From: Bacillota bacterium
GTDB lineage: Bacteria; Bacillota; Clostridia; Christensenellales; CAG-138
Length of the DNA stretch: 51,080 nucleotides
Reading direction: 5' to 3'
NCBI GenBank assembly: GCA_023399275.1
Contig: JAEWQH010000076.1
Location: 1 to 51,080, forward strand
The translations under genes were made by a program, and so were the position numbers. Under the pieces are notes generated by a model, which saw nothing but the letters and a program-made list of their open reading frames with translations, made no database searches and was not told the origin of the DNA. This document shows positions 7,341 through 16,095 of the stretch, piece after piece (the stretch's first letter is position 1; each line of letters starts with the position of its first letter).

Positions 7341-9230
7341 CTACTCCAGCTCGAAGGCGCCGGTATAGAGCTGATAGTACTTACCGCCTTCTGCGATGAG
7401 GCGGGCATGGCTGCCGCGCTCGATGATGCGCCCGGTTTCCAGCACCATGATCACATCGGAGTTCTGCACCGTCGAGAGCCGGTGGGCGATCACAAACACC
7501 GTCCGCCCCTTCATGAGCGCGTCCATGCCGCGCTGCACGATGGCCTCCGTGCGCGTGTCGATGGAGGAAGTGGCTTCGTCGAGAATCATCACCGGCGGAT
7601 CGGCCACCGCCGCGCGCGCGATGGCGATCAGCTGGCGCTGTCCCTGCGAGAGGTTTGCGCCGTTCCCGCTCAGCGGGGTGGCGTAGCCCTGCGGCAGGCG
7701 GGTGATGAAGTCGTCCGCGCCGGCGAGCTTCGCCGCCGCGACGCACTCCTCATCCGTCGCATCCAGCCGGCCGTAGCGGATGTTTTCGAGCACCGTTCCG
7801 GTGAAGAGGTTGGTATCCTGCAGCACCATGCCGATGGCGCGCCGCAGGTCGGACTTCTTGATCCGGTTGATGTTGATGCCGTCATAGCGGATCTTACCGT
7901 CGGCAATGTCATAAAAACGGTTGAGCAGGTTGGTGATGGTCGTCTTGCCTGCGCCCGTCGCGCCGACAAACGCCACCTTCTGCCCCGGCTCGGCAAAGAG
8001 CGAGACGTCGTGCAGCACGGGCTTGCCCGCCTCATAGCCGAAGTCCACGTCCTTGAGGCGCACGTCGCCTGCCAGGCGCGTGTAGCAGACGCTGCCGTCC
8101 GTCTGCGGTTGCTTCCAGGCCCAGATGCCCGTGCGCTCCGTGCTCTCGATCAGCGCGCCGTCGCGCTCCTCCACGTTGACCAGCGTAACGGTGCCGTTGT
8201 CCTCCTCCGCCTTTTCGTCGAGCAGCGCAAACATGCGGGACGCTCCGGCGAGGCCCATGATGACCGAGTTGAGCTGCTGGGAAACCTGGTTGATGTTGCC
8301 CGAGAACTGCCGCGTCATGTTGAGGAACGGAACCGCTATGCTGATGCTGAACGCCAGCCCCGAGATGCTCAGATTCGGCGCCTTGGTCAGCAGAAACACG
8401 CCGCCCACCATGGCGACCATGACGTAGATGAGATTCCCGATGTTCATGATGACCGGCGGCAGGATATTGGCGAAGGTATTCGCCTGCTCGGAGTCGTGAA
8501 ACAGCGCGTCGTTGACCGCGTCAAACCCCTGCTTCGCCTCGCTTTCGTGGCAGAACACCTTGATGACCTTCTGGCCGTTCATCATCTCTTCGATGAATCC
8601 CTCCGTCTTGCCGAGCGCCTGCTGCTGGCGCATAAAGTACTTTGCGGAGTTACCGCCGATCTTCTTGACCACCAGCAGCATAAACGATACGCCAAAGAGC
8701 ACCACCAGCGCCATCCATACGCTGTAGTAGAGCATGATGGAAAACAGCGTGATCACCATGACGCCCGAGACAAGCAGCTGCGGCAGGCTCTGGGAGATGA
8801 GCTGGCGCAAGGTGTCGATATCGTTGGTATAGTGGCTCATGATATCGCCGTGCGCATGCGTATCGAAGTACTGGATCGGCAGATCTTGCATATGGCCAAA
8901 GAGCCGCTCGCGCATCTTCTTGAGCGCGCCCTGCGTGAGAACGGCCATGGCGCGCGAGTAAGCGAAGGAGGAGATGAGCGAGAGCGCATACAGCAGCGCC
9001 AGCAGCATGGTCAGCCGCAGCACCTGCGGGCCGATCACACCCCACCCCGCGCCGGCGTTTTGCTCCAGAACGGCGATGATGTTCTGCGTAAACACCGAGG
9101 GGATCGCGGAGACCGCAGCCGAGAAGATGATGCAGAGGATCACCAGCGGCAGCGCGACAGGGTAGAAGGAAAACAGCATGCGAAACAGGCGCCCGAGCGT
9201 GCCTTTTTGATAGGTGTTTTTCGGCTTCAT
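7341..9230 (-). CDS. Heterodimeric ABC exporter subunit with canonical catalytic site
   Basis: A 629-residue half-transporter: six-helix transmembrane domain (about residues 20-330) fused to an ATPase domain. The ATPase has Walker A GATGAGKTT, signature LSQGQRQ, and Walker B VMILDEATSSID with the catalytic glutamate present, then the H-loop AHRLS. A charged insertion of about 55 residues precedes the nucleotide-binding domain, as in the longer partner of TM287/288- or BmrCD-type heterodimers. The ATG overlaps the stop of the upstream partner gene by 4 bases (ATGA). Its partner has a degenerate Walker B, so the two together would make an exporter with one consensus and one degenerate ATP site. 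The substrate is not known; drugs, peptides or lipids are family possibilities. Confidence 0.93.
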   Translation of the reverse strand: MKPKNTYQKGTLGRLFRMLFSFYPVALPLVILCIIFSAAVSAIPSVFTQNIIAVLEQNAGAGWGVIGPQVLRLTMLLALLYALSLISSFAYSRAMAVLTQGALKKMRERLFGHMQDLPIQYFDTHAHGDIMSHYTNDIDTLRQLISQSLPQLLVSGVMVITLFSIMLYYSVWMALVVLFGVSFMLLVVKKIGGNSAKYFMRQQQALGKTEGFIEEMMNGQKVIKVFCHESEAKQGFDAVNDALFHDSEQANTFANILPPVIMNIGNLIYVMVAMVGGVFLLTKAPNLSISGLAFSISIAVPFLNMTRQFSGNINQVSQQLNSVIMGLAGASRMFALLDEKAEEDNGTVTLVNVEERDGALIESTERTGIWAWKQPQTDGSVCYTRLAGDVRLKDVDFGYEAGKPVLHDVSLFAEPGQKVAFVGATGAGKTTITNLLNRFYDIADGKIRYDGININRIKKSDLRRAIGMVLQDTNLFTGTVLENIRYGRLDATDEECVAAAKLAGADDFITRLPQGYATPLSGNGANLSQGQRQLIAIARAAVADPPVMILDEATSSIDTRTEAIVQRGMDALMKGRTVFVIAHRLSTVQNSDVIMVLETGRIIERGSHARLIAEGGKYYQLYTGAFELE

Positions 9231-10966
9231 TCTTCTTCACCTGCCTTATTCTGGGACTCGAACACCTCGCGATAGATCGCGTTGGTCTGCAAAAGTTCCT
9301 CGTGCGTGCCGACGGAGGTGATGCTCCCTTTGTCCATGAGTACGATGCGGTCTGCGTCCATAACGGAGGCGACGCGCTGTGCGATGATGATCTTTGTCGT
9401 CTCCGGCAGATACTCCCGCAGGCCCTTGCGGATCTTTGCGTCCGTATGGGTATCCACGGCACTGGTGGAGTCGTCGAAGATCAGAATGCGCGGTTTTTTC
9501 AGCAGCGCGCGGGCGATGCAGAGTCGCTGTTTTTGCCCGCCGGATACGTTCGTGCCGCCTTGCTCGATGCGCGTTTCATACCCCTGCGGAAACGAGCGGA
9601 TGAACTCGTCCGCCTGCGCAAGTACGCAGGCCTCGCGCAGTTCCTCGTCGGTCGCGTTCGGGTTGCCCCAGCGGAGGTTCTCCGCAATGGTGCCGGAGAA
9701 CAGCAGGTTGTTCTGCAGCACGACCGATACCTGGTTGCGCAGCGCCGTGAGGTCATAGTCCTTCACATCCCGTCCGCCGACGCGGACAACCCCCTCCGTC
9801 GCATCGTACAGCCGCGGAATCAGCTGCACCAGCGTCGTCTTGGAGGAGCCCGTCGTGCCGAGGATGCCGATGGTCTCGCCGGAGCGGATGTGCAGGTCGA
9901 TGTCGGAGAGCGCCATGCGCTCGGCGGCCTTTGAATAGCGGAAGCTGACGCGGTCAAAGTCGACCGAGCCGTCCGCAACCTCAAACACCGGCTGACCGGG
10001 ATTATCCAGCGAGCTCTGCTCGGAGAGCACCTCCACGATGCGGCGGCCGGATTCATCCGCAATGGTGACCATGACGAACACCATGGAGAGCATCATGAGG
10101 CTCATGAGCGTTTGAAAGCTATAGACCATCATCGACGAAAGCTGGCCTACGTTGAAGTCCACTCCGCCCGTGGTCGCGATGGTATACGCGCCAAAGGTGA
10201 GGATGAACACCATGTTGATATACAGGCAAAACTGCATCATCGGCCCGTTGAACGCGAGGATCTTCTCGGCTTTCGTAAACGACGCGCGAAGCTCCTCGGC
10301 AGCGACGCCGAACTTCTGCTTTTCGTAATCTTCCCGCACAAAGGATTTCACCACGCGAATGCCCTGCACGTTTTCCTGAATGGAGCTGTTGAGCGCGTCG
10401 TACTTGCGAAACACCCGCCGGAAGATCGGAAACGCCTTACGGATAATGAAGAACAGACCGATGCCGAGCATCGGGATCACCACCACGAAGATCAGCGCGA
10501 GCCTGCCGCCCATGATGAACGACATGACCACCGCGAAGATCAGCATCAGCGGGCTGCGAATGGCCACGCGGATGAGCATCATGTATGCGTTTTGCACGTT
10601 GCTCACGTCCGTCGTCAGCCGCGTTACCAGCGAGGAGGACGAAAAGCGGTCGATGTTTTCAAACGAAAAAGACTGGATGCTGTAAAACATGTCCTTGCGC
10701 AGATTCCGCGCAAAGCCGCTTGCCGCCGTCGCGGCGGCCTTGCCCGAAAGCCGGCCGAAGATGAGCGAAAACGACGCCAGTACGAGCAGAACCAGCCCGT
10801 AGCGCAGGATCACGTCGAGCGTGCAGCCCGCCTTGATTTGGTTGACGAGCAGCGCCGTGATAAAGGGGATGATGCATTCGATAACAACCTCTGCCGTCAC
10901 GTAGGCCGGCGCGAGGATGGAGGATTTTTTATACTCCCGGATGCTCTTGATCAGTGTTTTCCACAT
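9227..10966 (-). CDS. Heterodimeric ABC exporter subunit with degenerate catalytic site
   Basis: A 579-residue half-transporter: transmembrane domain to about residue 310, then an ATPase domain with Walker A GTTGSSKTT, signature VSGGQKQR and Walker B ILIFDDSTSAVD. The residue after Walker B is Asp rather than the catalytic Glu, the mark of the non-hydrolytic site in heterodimeric exporters such as TM287 and BmrC. The H-loop is IAQRV, with Gln in place of the switch His, which fits the same interpretation. The gene is 90 bases downstream of the MarR gene and overlaps the next subunit by 4 bases, giving the order marR, this gene, partner. Confidence 0.93.
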   Translation of the reverse strand: MWKTLIKSIREYKKSSILAPAYVTAEVVIECIIPFITALLVNQIKAGCTLDVILRYGLVLLVLASFSLIFGRLSGKAAATAASGFARNLRKDMFYSIQSFSFENIDRFSSSSLVTRLTTDVSNVQNAYMMLIRVAIRSPLMLIFAVVMSFIMGGRLALIFVVVIPMLGIGLFFIIRKAFPIFRRVFRKYDALNSSIQENVQGIRVVKSFVREDYEKQKFGVAAEELRASFTKAEKILAFNGPMMQFCLYINMVFILTFGAYTIATTGGVDFNVGQLSSMMVYSFQTLMSLMMLSMVFVMVTIADESGRRIVEVLSEQSSLDNPGQPVFEVADGSVDFDRVSFRYSKAAERMALSDIDLHIRSGETIGILGTTGSSKTTLVQLIPRLYDATEGVVRVGGRDVKDYDLTALRNQVSVVLQNNLLFSGTIAENLRWGNPNATDEELREACVLAQADEFIRSFPQGYETRIEQGGTNVSGGQKQRLCIARALLKKPRILIFDDSTSAVDTHTDAKIRKGLREYLPETTKIIIAQRVASVMDADRIVLMDKGSITSVGTHEELLQTNAIYREVFESQNKAGEEE

Positions 10967-11056
10967 GCGTGTACGTTCTCCTTGCTACCCGCGCGGATGC
11001 CGCTGCGGGCGTGGGGTGGTTGGGCGGTGCGGCCGGTCGGGGCGCGCGCCTCCATG

Positions 11057-11503
11057 CTATTTGGTACGGGGCTTGATAAACGCCGGATCCGATCGGATTT
11101 CGTCGAGATGGCCGGTCAGCACGCCGAGGATCTCCTCGAGCTGATCCTTCTGCTCGGCTGTCAGGCACTCAAACATGCGATCCTGTGTGCGCAGGAAGTG
11201 CGCCTTGACCGCCTGCGCCTTCTCCCGCCCTTCATCGGTAAGAGAAAGGTCTACCCGGCGCTTGTCCGCCGTGTTTTTTGCGCGCGCAATCAAGCCGCCG
11301 TCCTCCATCTTCTGCAGAATCTCGCTCAGTGCGCCGGAGCTGATCTCGAGCAGTTCCTGCAGCTCCCGCTGCGTCATATGCCCGCGGTTGAGAAGCTGAA
11401 CGAGGATGCGCTGCTGCCCCGCCTTTCCGCCGATCTGATAGTAGAGAAACCGGCCGCAGATCTTCAGCCGTATGGCGAGGGTATGCTCCTGCCGGTGATC
11501 CAT
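11057..11503 (-). CDS. MarR-family transcriptional regulator
   Basis: A 148-residue winged-helix protein. The DNA-binding part includes LVQLLNRGHMTQRELQELL, the recognition helix region SSGALSEILQKMEDGGLIAR and the wing DKRRVDLSLTDEG, followed by the dimerisation helix with LTAEQKDQLEEILGVLTGHL. MarR proteins commonly repress their own operon and release DNA on binding a phenolic or drug-like ligand. It is the first gene of an operon with two ABC exporter subunits, a standard arrangement for inducible efflux. A near-perfect inverted repeat lies just upstream of its start, next to a good promoter, and is the likely operator. Confidence 0.92.
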   Translation of the reverse strand: MDHRQEHTLAIRLKICGRFLYYQIGGKAGQQRILVQLLNRGHMTQRELQELLEISSGALSEILQKMEDGGLIARAKNTADKRRVDLSLTDEGREKAQAVKAHFLRTQDRMFECLTAEQKDQLEEILGVLTGHLDEIRSDPAFIKPRTK

Positions 11504-11521
11504 ATCGGCTCCCGCCTTTCT

Positions 11522-11554
11522 TTGCTCTGTACCAAGATGCTATGTACCGAGCAA
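11522..11554. promoter_or_regulatory. Candidate MarR operator (inverted repeat)
   Basis: TTGCTCTGTAC at 11522-11532 and GTACCGAGCAA at 11544-11554 are inverted copies matching at 10 of 11 positions with an 11-base centre. The repeat starts two bases downstream of the -10 box, covering the expected start of transcription, where a repressor would block RNA polymerase. Confidence 0.6.
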
Positions 11555-11555
11555 T

Positions 11556-11585
11556 ATTGTACGACGAACCGGATACGGAATGCAA
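11556..11585 (-). promoter_or_regulatory. Promoter of the marR-ABC exporter operon
   Basis: On the minus strand TTGCAT (11585-11580) and TACAAT (11561-11556) are 18 bases apart. The leader to the marR start is about 45 bases and contains most of the inverted repeat. Confidence 0.6.
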
Positions 11586-11771
11586 CCGTTATTTTGACGG
11601 TCGGGCAGGGGCCTCCCCCATCATGGGGCAAACGCGGGACAGCGATCTTCCGGCCGATACCCAAGTCGCAGAGCGCCGGCAACCGCGGCGCGCATGAAAA
11701 AACGGCGCGTTACGCGTCATTTTACTTGAAGAAAACGCCCGCCGGACATGGCGGCGATGGCAAGGCGCGCG

Positions 11772-12239
11772 TCAGCCGTCCTGCCCGTCCGAGAAATAGC
11801 GCTTGAGAACGGCGAGGCTCTCCTCACGCAGAACGCCGCCCGCCACCTGCGGCTGATGCGCGGAGCGGGAGAAGACGATGCCGCAGCAATCGCTGCCGGT
11901 CTCGCCGCGGATGGCGCACAGATCGATGTCGCTCGCGCCGAACACCAGGCGTCCCAGCTTCGTCCAGACCATCGCGCCGCAGCACATAAAGCACGGCTCG
12001 CAGCTGGAGTACAGCGTGTAGCCGGTCAAATCGGTGATGCCCGTCTTTGCGCAGAAGTTGCGCAGCAACCCGGCCTCCGCGTGGTAGGTCGGGTCGGAGC
12101 CGGTATAGATTTGGTTTTCGTTGGTAAACACGATCTCGCCGTCCTTGACCAACGCGGCGCCGAATGGCTCGTTTCCGTGCGCTGCGGCCCGTGCGGAGAG
12201 GCGGATCGCCTCCTGTATGAATCGCTCATCCTGTGTCAT
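11772..12239 (-). CDS. Nucleoside deaminase (CDA-fold, guanine/cytosine deaminase-like)
   Basis: A 155-residue zinc deaminase of the cytidine-deaminase fold. Zinc and catalytic residues are visible: H53 and E55 in TYHAEAGLL, C83 and C86 in CEPCFMC. The N-terminal half has EPFGAALVKDGEIV, typical of guanine deaminase and tRNA adenosine deaminase relatives. The N-rich NENQI stretch and the length favour a free base or nucleoside deaminase over TadA, but the substrate cannot be settled here. AGGAGGGCAT directly precedes the ATG. It has its own promoter and is set apart from the liv-linked genes upstream. Confidence 0.85.
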   Translation of the reverse strand: MTQDERFIQEAIRLSARAAAHGNEPFGAALVKDGEIVFTNENQIYTGSDPTYHAEAGLLRNFCAKTGITDLTGYTLYSSCEPCFMCCGAMVWTKLGRLVFGASDIDLCAIRGETGSDCCGIVFSRSAHQPQVAGGVLREESLAVLKRYFSDGQDG

Positions 12240-12286
12240 ATGCCCTCCTGTTCCGGCGAGCGCAGCACGCCACGCTCCCCGTTCCT

Positions 12287-12315
12287 ATTTTATGCGGCCG
12301 GGCCGGGCAATGCAA
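12287..12315 (-). promoter_or_regulatory. Promoter of the nucleoside deaminase gene
   Basis: Minus strand TTGCAT (12315-12310), 17 bases, TAAAAT (12292-12287). The start codon lies about 50 bases downstream with a strong ribosome binding site. Confidence 0.5.
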
Positions 12316-12335
12316 GCGCGGCAAGGCAACGGCCG

Positions 12336-12704
12336 CTACTTCAGGATGGAGTAGCCGGCGTCGGCCAGTGCGGAGAGCGCGCGGTCGAGCGATTCCTCCT
12401 TGACAAAAATATAATCCGTCCGGTAGGTGGACACGGCGAATATGCTGATATTTTGCGCGGCAAGCAGAGAGGAAAGCGAAGCGAGCACGCCCACCAAAGC
12501 AAAATCCAGCGCGCCCCGCACGCGAAAAGCACGCCAACCATCCTCTCTTGCGCGCGTCTGAGCCGGAGCGAAAGCACTTTGGCAAACAAGCGAGGTCTCC
12601 TCGTCCGTTTGTGCAAAAAAGACCACGCCGCCGGGCAGGACGGTAGCGGACGGGTCGCTTGGCTGGCAGACGGTAAACGCCTGCTCGAGTACTTCGATCT
12701 GCAT
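12336..12704 (-). CDS. ACT domain-containing protein
   Basis: A 122-residue protein with two ACT-like halves. The second half is clearest: GALDFALVGVLASLSSLLAAQNISIFAVSTYRTDYIFV is the classic ACT strand-helix-strand pattern of the small stand-alone ACT (CASTOR/aspartokinase-regulatory-like) family, closing with LDRALSALADAGYSIL. ACT domains bind amino acids. The position next to a branched-chain amino acid transporter makes an amino-acid-sensing role plausible, but the ligand is unknown. The ribosome binding site AGGAAAGGG is 4 bases from the ATG, and a TATAAT sits 13 bases upstream, so it can be transcribed separately from the cytidylate-kinase-like gene behind it. Confidence 0.82.
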   Translation of the reverse strand: MQIEVLEQAFTVCQPSDPSATVLPGGVVFFAQTDEETSLVCQSAFAPAQTRAREDGWRAFRVRGALDFALVGVLASLSSLLAAQNISIFAVSTYRTDYIFVKEESLDRALSALADAGYSILK

Positions 12705-12717
12705 AGGTCCCTTTCCT

Positions 12718-12723
12718 ATTATA
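12718..12723 (-). promoter_or_regulatory. -10 box of the ACT gene, giving a very short leader
   Basis: TATAAT on the minus strand at 12723-12718 with only 13 bases to the ATG at 12704. The expected start point leaves a leader of about 6 bases and would cut into the AGGAAAGGG site. No good -35 was found. Confidence 0.35.
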
Positions 12724-12748
12724 GACAGGTTATCTCACAAAGAGGAAA

Positions 12749-12777
12749 CCGCCCGCTGCTTATCGCGCTGCGGGCGG
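12749..12777 (-). terminator. Possible terminator after the liv/cytidylate-kinase-like transcript
   Basis: CCGCCCGC and GCGGGCGG form an 8-base stem, followed on the minus strand by TTTCCTCTTTG. The T tract is interrupted, so termination is probably partial. Confidence 0.45.
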
Positions 12778-12803
12778 TCGGAAACATCGATAAACGCCTC
12801 TTC

Positions 12804-13430
12804 CTAGAGGCTGACGAAAACGGGCAGTGCCTGAATGATGCGTTCCACGCAGCCATCTTCGCCGAGGGCGGCGGAGTCCAGGCTGATGTCAAAATGGCTC
12901 GCGTCACGCCAGCTCTCGCCGGTGTAGAAGCGATAGTACTCCGCGCGGTTATGATCCTGTTCGAGAATATAGCGCTTGACCTCGCCCTCTGTCCAGGCGA
13001 GGGAGTATTCCGCCACGCGCGCAATCCTTGCCTCGAGGGGCGCGTGGATAAACGCGCGCATCAGATAGGGCTTGCCCTTGAGAATCTGGTCCGCGCAGCG
13101 GCCGAGGATGATACAGCTGCTGATCTCGGCCAGCTCGGTGATGATCTTTGCCTGAAACTGAAAGAGATTCTGCTGACTCGTGTAGTGGTCGCTGTCCGGC
13201 GGCAGCACCTCGCCCGTATAGACCTTCTGCGCGGCGCGCATCATCTCCCGCTTGCCGAGGCGTTCGTCCACCTCGCCAAAGAGCCGCTCGTTGATGCCGC
13301 TCACATCGGACGCGATGCGCAGAAGTTTGCGGTCGTAGAATGGGATATTGAGCCTATCGGAGAGTTTTTTGGCGATGTTATACCCGCCGCTGCCTTTCTC
13401 GCGCGCGATCGTGATCACATAGTGTGCCAT
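12804..13430 (-). CDS. Cytidylate kinase-like family protein
   Basis: A 208-residue P-loop protein of the cytidylate-kinase-like family common in Firmicutes. The N-terminal VITIAREKGSGGYNIAKKL carries a P-loop-like REKGSGG, followed by IPFYDRKLL. The middle part has the strand CIILGRCADQIL and the lid region RVAEYSLAWTEGEVKRYILEQDHNRAEYYRFYTG. The family resembles Cmk but differs in the substrate-binding region, and a true CMP kinase role is not established. ATG is preceded by GGAAAGGAGACG. It begins 32 bases after livF stops and is probably the last gene of the liv transcript. Confidence 0.82.
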   Translation of the reverse strand: MAHYVITIAREKGSGGYNIAKKLSDRLNIPFYDRKLLRIASDVSGINERLFGEVDERLGKREMMRAAQKVYTGEVLPPDSDHYTSQQNLFQFQAKIITELAEISSCIILGRCADQILKGKPYLMRAFIHAPLEARIARVAEYSLAWTEGEVKRYILEQDHNRAEYYRFYTGESWRDASHFDISLDSAALGEDGCVERIIQALPVFVSL

Positions 13431-13462
13431 CGTAATCCGTCTCCTTTCCGTCGGGTGCTGCG

Positions 13463-14167
13463 CTACGCGCCGAGGTACGCCTTGCGAACCCGGTCGTCCT
13501 CGGCGAGCTCCTTTGCCGAGCCGTGCATCGATATCTTTCCGGTCTCGAGCACATAGGCGCGGTCCGCCACGGCGAGCGCCTTCTTTGCATTCTGCTCGAC
13601 GAGCAGGATCGTGATGCCGCTGTTGTGCAGCTGCTCGATGATGGTGAAGATCTCGTTGACAAGGATCGGCGAAAGTCCCATGGACGGCTCGTCCATGAGC
13701 AGGATCTTGGGGTTCGTCATCAGCGCGCGGCCGGTTGCAAGCATCTGCTGCTCGCCGCCGGAGAGCGTGCCGCCGAGCTGGCGCGCGCGCTCCTTGAGCC
13801 GGGGGAAGTGGTGGTAAACCTTCTCGAGGTTGTCGCCGATGCGCTTTGCGTCATTTATAATATACGCCCCCATGCGCAGGTTTTCCTCTACCGTCATGCG
13901 CGAAAAAACATGGCGTCCTTCCGGAACGTGCGCCAAGCCCATGTTGATGATGGTATTTGCCGGCACTTTCTGCAGATTTTTACCGTCGAGCAGGATCTCG
14001 CCGGAGGTCGCGCGCAGCAGGCCGGATATCGTGTGCAGAATCGTCGTCTTGCCCGCGCCGTTCGCACCGACGAGCGAAACCAGCTCGCCGTCATTGACGG
14101 AGAGGGTGATGCCCTTGATGGCGTGGATGGCGCCATAGTAAACGTGGATGTCCTTGATCTCTAGCAT
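13463..14167 (-). CDS. livF: Branched-chain amino acid ABC transporter, ATP-binding protein LivF
   Basis: A 234-residue ATPase. I chose the ATG at 14167 (MLEIKDIHVYYG) over one 33 bases upstream because AGGAGG lies 6 bases before it and this matches the LivF N-terminus. Motifs are Walker A GANGAGKTT, signature LSGGEQQM, Walker B ILLMDEPSMGLSP and the H-loop VEQN. LivF pairs with LivG to power uptake of leucine, isoleucine, valine or related ligands across the cytoplasmic membrane. The gene starts 10 bases after livG stops and forms one operon with livK, livH, livM and livG. Confidence 0.93.
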   Translation of the reverse strand: MLEIKDIHVYYGAIHAIKGITLSVNDGELVSLVGANGAGKTTILHTISGLLRATSGEILLDGKNLQKVPANTIINMGLAHVPEGRHVFSRMTVEENLRMGAYIINDAKRIGDNLEKVYHHFPRLKERARQLGGTLSGGEQQMLATGRALMTNPKILLMDEPSMGLSPILVNEIFTIIEQLHNSGITILLVEQNAKKALAVADRAYVLETGKISMHGSAKELAEDDRVRKAYLGA

Positions 14168-14177
14168 GCTCTGCCTC

Positions 14178-14951
14178 CTATTGTCCCAGATAGGCCGCAA
14201 TGACCTTGGGATCCTTCGCGATCTCTTCGGGCAGGCCCTCGGCGATGGTGATGCCGTAGTCGATGACCTGTATGCGCTCGCAGATGTTCATCACGAGCGA
14301 CATGTCGTGCTCGATGAGCAAAATCGCGATGCCGAAGCGGTTGCGGATCGTGTTGATGCACTCCAGCAGCTCGGCGGTCTCGGTGGGGTTCATGCCGGCG
14401 GCCGGCTCGTCCAGCAGCAGCAGCTTCATGTTGGTTGCCAGCGCGCGGGCGATCTCGAGCTTGCGCTGCTGGCCGTAAGGCAGGTTTGCCGCGATGTAGT
14501 CCGCTTTGTCCTCCAGGCGGAAGATCGAGAGCAGGTCGATCGCCTTCTCGCGCAGCTCCTTCTCCGTTTTCCAAAAACGGGGCGTGCGCAAAAGCGAGTC
14601 GAGCATGCCGTATTTCACATCTTTCGTGAACGCGGCCATGACGTTTTCCAGCACGGTCATCTGCTTGAAAAGGCGGATGTTCTGAAATGTGCGCGCAACG
14701 CCGGCTGCGACAAACTGATGCGTCTTTTTGCCGTTGAGCACCTGTCCGTCGAGCAAGACCGATCCCTCGGTCGGCTTATACACGCCCGTGAGCATGTTGA
14801 ACACCGTCGTTTTGCCCGCGCCATTGGGGCCGATCAGACCCACAAGCTCGCCCTGGTAGATCTTGATGTTGAAGTCCGACACGGCGACCAAGCCGCCAAA
14901 CGTGATACCGAGTTTACGCGTTTCAAGCGTCGGGATGCGTTCGTCACTCAT
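14178..14951 (-). CDS. livG: Branched-chain amino acid ABC transporter, ATP-binding protein LivG
   Basis: A 257-residue ATPase with GLVAVSDFNIKIYQGE, Walker A GPNGAGKTT, a LivG-type inserted segment with RTFQNIRLFKQMTVLENV, the signature region LPYGQQRKLEIARAL, Walker B LLLLDEPAAGMNP, and the H-loop IEHDMSLVM. The LPYGQQRKLEIARALA form of the signature is typical of LivG. It overlaps the end of livM by 8 bases and is followed directly by livF. Confidence 0.94.
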   Translation of the reverse strand: MSDERIPTLETRKLGITFGGLVAVSDFNIKIYQGELVGLIGPNGAGKTTVFNMLTGVYKPTEGSVLLDGQVLNGKKTHQFVAAGVARTFQNIRLFKQMTVLENVMAAFTKDVKYGMLDSLLRTPRFWKTEKELREKAIDLLSIFRLEDKADYIAANLPYGQQRKLEIARALATNMKLLLLDEPAAGMNPTETAELLECINTIRNRFGIAILLIEHDMSLVMNICERIQVIDYGITIAEGLPEEIAKDPKVIAAYLGQ

Positions 14952-16095
14952 GGCTCAGCGCCTCCTTGCTCTCCTGTTTTAGGGCTTGCCGGTTCTCTCG
15001 CTGTTTCTTCATGTCGGAGACAAAGTTGCGTAAACTCAGCTCGTATGCGCCGAAGATCCCCTTCGGGCGGAACATGATCACGATCACGAGTATGATGGCG
15101 TAGACCAGCATCGGGAACGCGAATATGTTTTGCAGCCATGCCGGCAGCAGCTTGACCCACAGGCCGTTTTTGATCTGGTAGTTGACCAGAAACATAATGA
15201 TCGCCGAAACGATGGAGCCGGTGAGCGAGCCCATTCCGCCGAGCACGACCATGACCACCACAAACGTGGAGTTGAGAATGCCGCCGTTGGCAAACGCAAA
15301 GGAGGCGGTGGAGAGCGTCGCGTTTGCGCAGGCATACAGCGCGCCGGCCACGCCCGCAAAGAACGCGGAATAGGCGAATGTAAACACCTTATAGAACGCG
15401 GTGTTGATGCCCGAAGCAGAAGCAGCGATCTCATCGTCTCGGATCGCGCGAATCGCGCGGCCATACTTTGAACGGACGAACATGAACATCATGATCACGC
15501 AGACCATCGTCACCGCGATGGCCACCCAGATGTAGGTCACCTTCAGCGCCGTGCCGAAACCGAGGCCGTTTTTGTACAGCGAGGCCGAGGCGGAGCCGAG
15601 CGCGAGTCCCTCCTGCCCGGCAAAGGGCAGGTTGTTGATGATGTTGACGATGATCATGCCAAACCCCAGCGTGATGATGGCCAGATAGTCGCCCTTGAGC
15701 CGCAGCGCCGGAATGCCGACGATCAGGCCGACGAGCGCTGCGAGCACCCCTGCAATCAGGATGCACCCTACGAGCACGAGGATAAACGCCGGGCCGCTCT
15801 TTTCCTCAAACACGCCCGCTCGCTCCGCGGCAAGCGAGATCAGCGCGGCGGCGTAAACGCCGATCGCCATAAAGCCGCAGTGGCCCAGCGAGAGCTGGCC
15901 GAGAAAGCCGAGCGTCATGTTCAAGGAGGCCGCAAGTATGATGAGGTAGCAGCACTGCCAGATGCTCGGCGCGATGATGAGCTTAAAGTCGCCCGCTTTG
16001 CCGTAGGCTTCCTTGATGAACGAAAAGCCGATCAAAAGCACGGCGATGACCAGTGTATTGAGCAGATATCCCTGCGCTGTTCGATTCTTGATCAT
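14944..16095 (-). CDS. livM: Branched-chain amino acid ABC transporter, permease LivM
   Basis: A 383-residue membrane protein with about nine hydrophobic segments. The family marker LSLGHCGFMAIGVYAAAL lies in the first third, GIPALRLKGDYLAIITLGFGMI in the middle, and the cytoplasmic loop IRAIRDDEIAASASGI (ATPase coupling region) in the second half, followed by GGMGSLTGSI. It partners LivH to form the channel. The C-terminus ends in a charged tail. It overlaps livH by 4 bases and livG by 8 bases, which implies coupled translation. Confidence 0.94.
   Translation of the reverse strand: MIKNRTAQGYLLNTLVIAVLLIGFSFIKEAYGKAGDFKLIIAPSIWQCCYLIILAASLNMTLGFLGQLSLGHCGFMAIGVYAAALISLAAERAGVFEEKSGPAFILVLVGCILIAGVLAALVGLIVGIPALRLKGDYLAIITLGFGMIIVNIINNLPFAGQEGLALGSASASLYKNGLGFGTALKVTYIWVAIAVTMVCVIMMFMFVRSKYGRAIRAIRDDEIAASASGINTAFYKVFTFAYSAFFAGVAGALYACANATLSTASFAFANGGILNSTFVVVMVVLGGMGSLTGSIVSAIIMFLVNYQIKNGLWVKLLPAWLQNIFAFPMLVYAIILVIVIMFRPKGIFGAYELSLRNFVSDMKKQRENRQALKQESKEALSHE

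Noticed and set aside
7407..9275. 622-codon plus-strand frame opposite the ABC exporter subunit
   Set aside because: Antisense of a gene with complete Walker A, signature and Walker B motifs.
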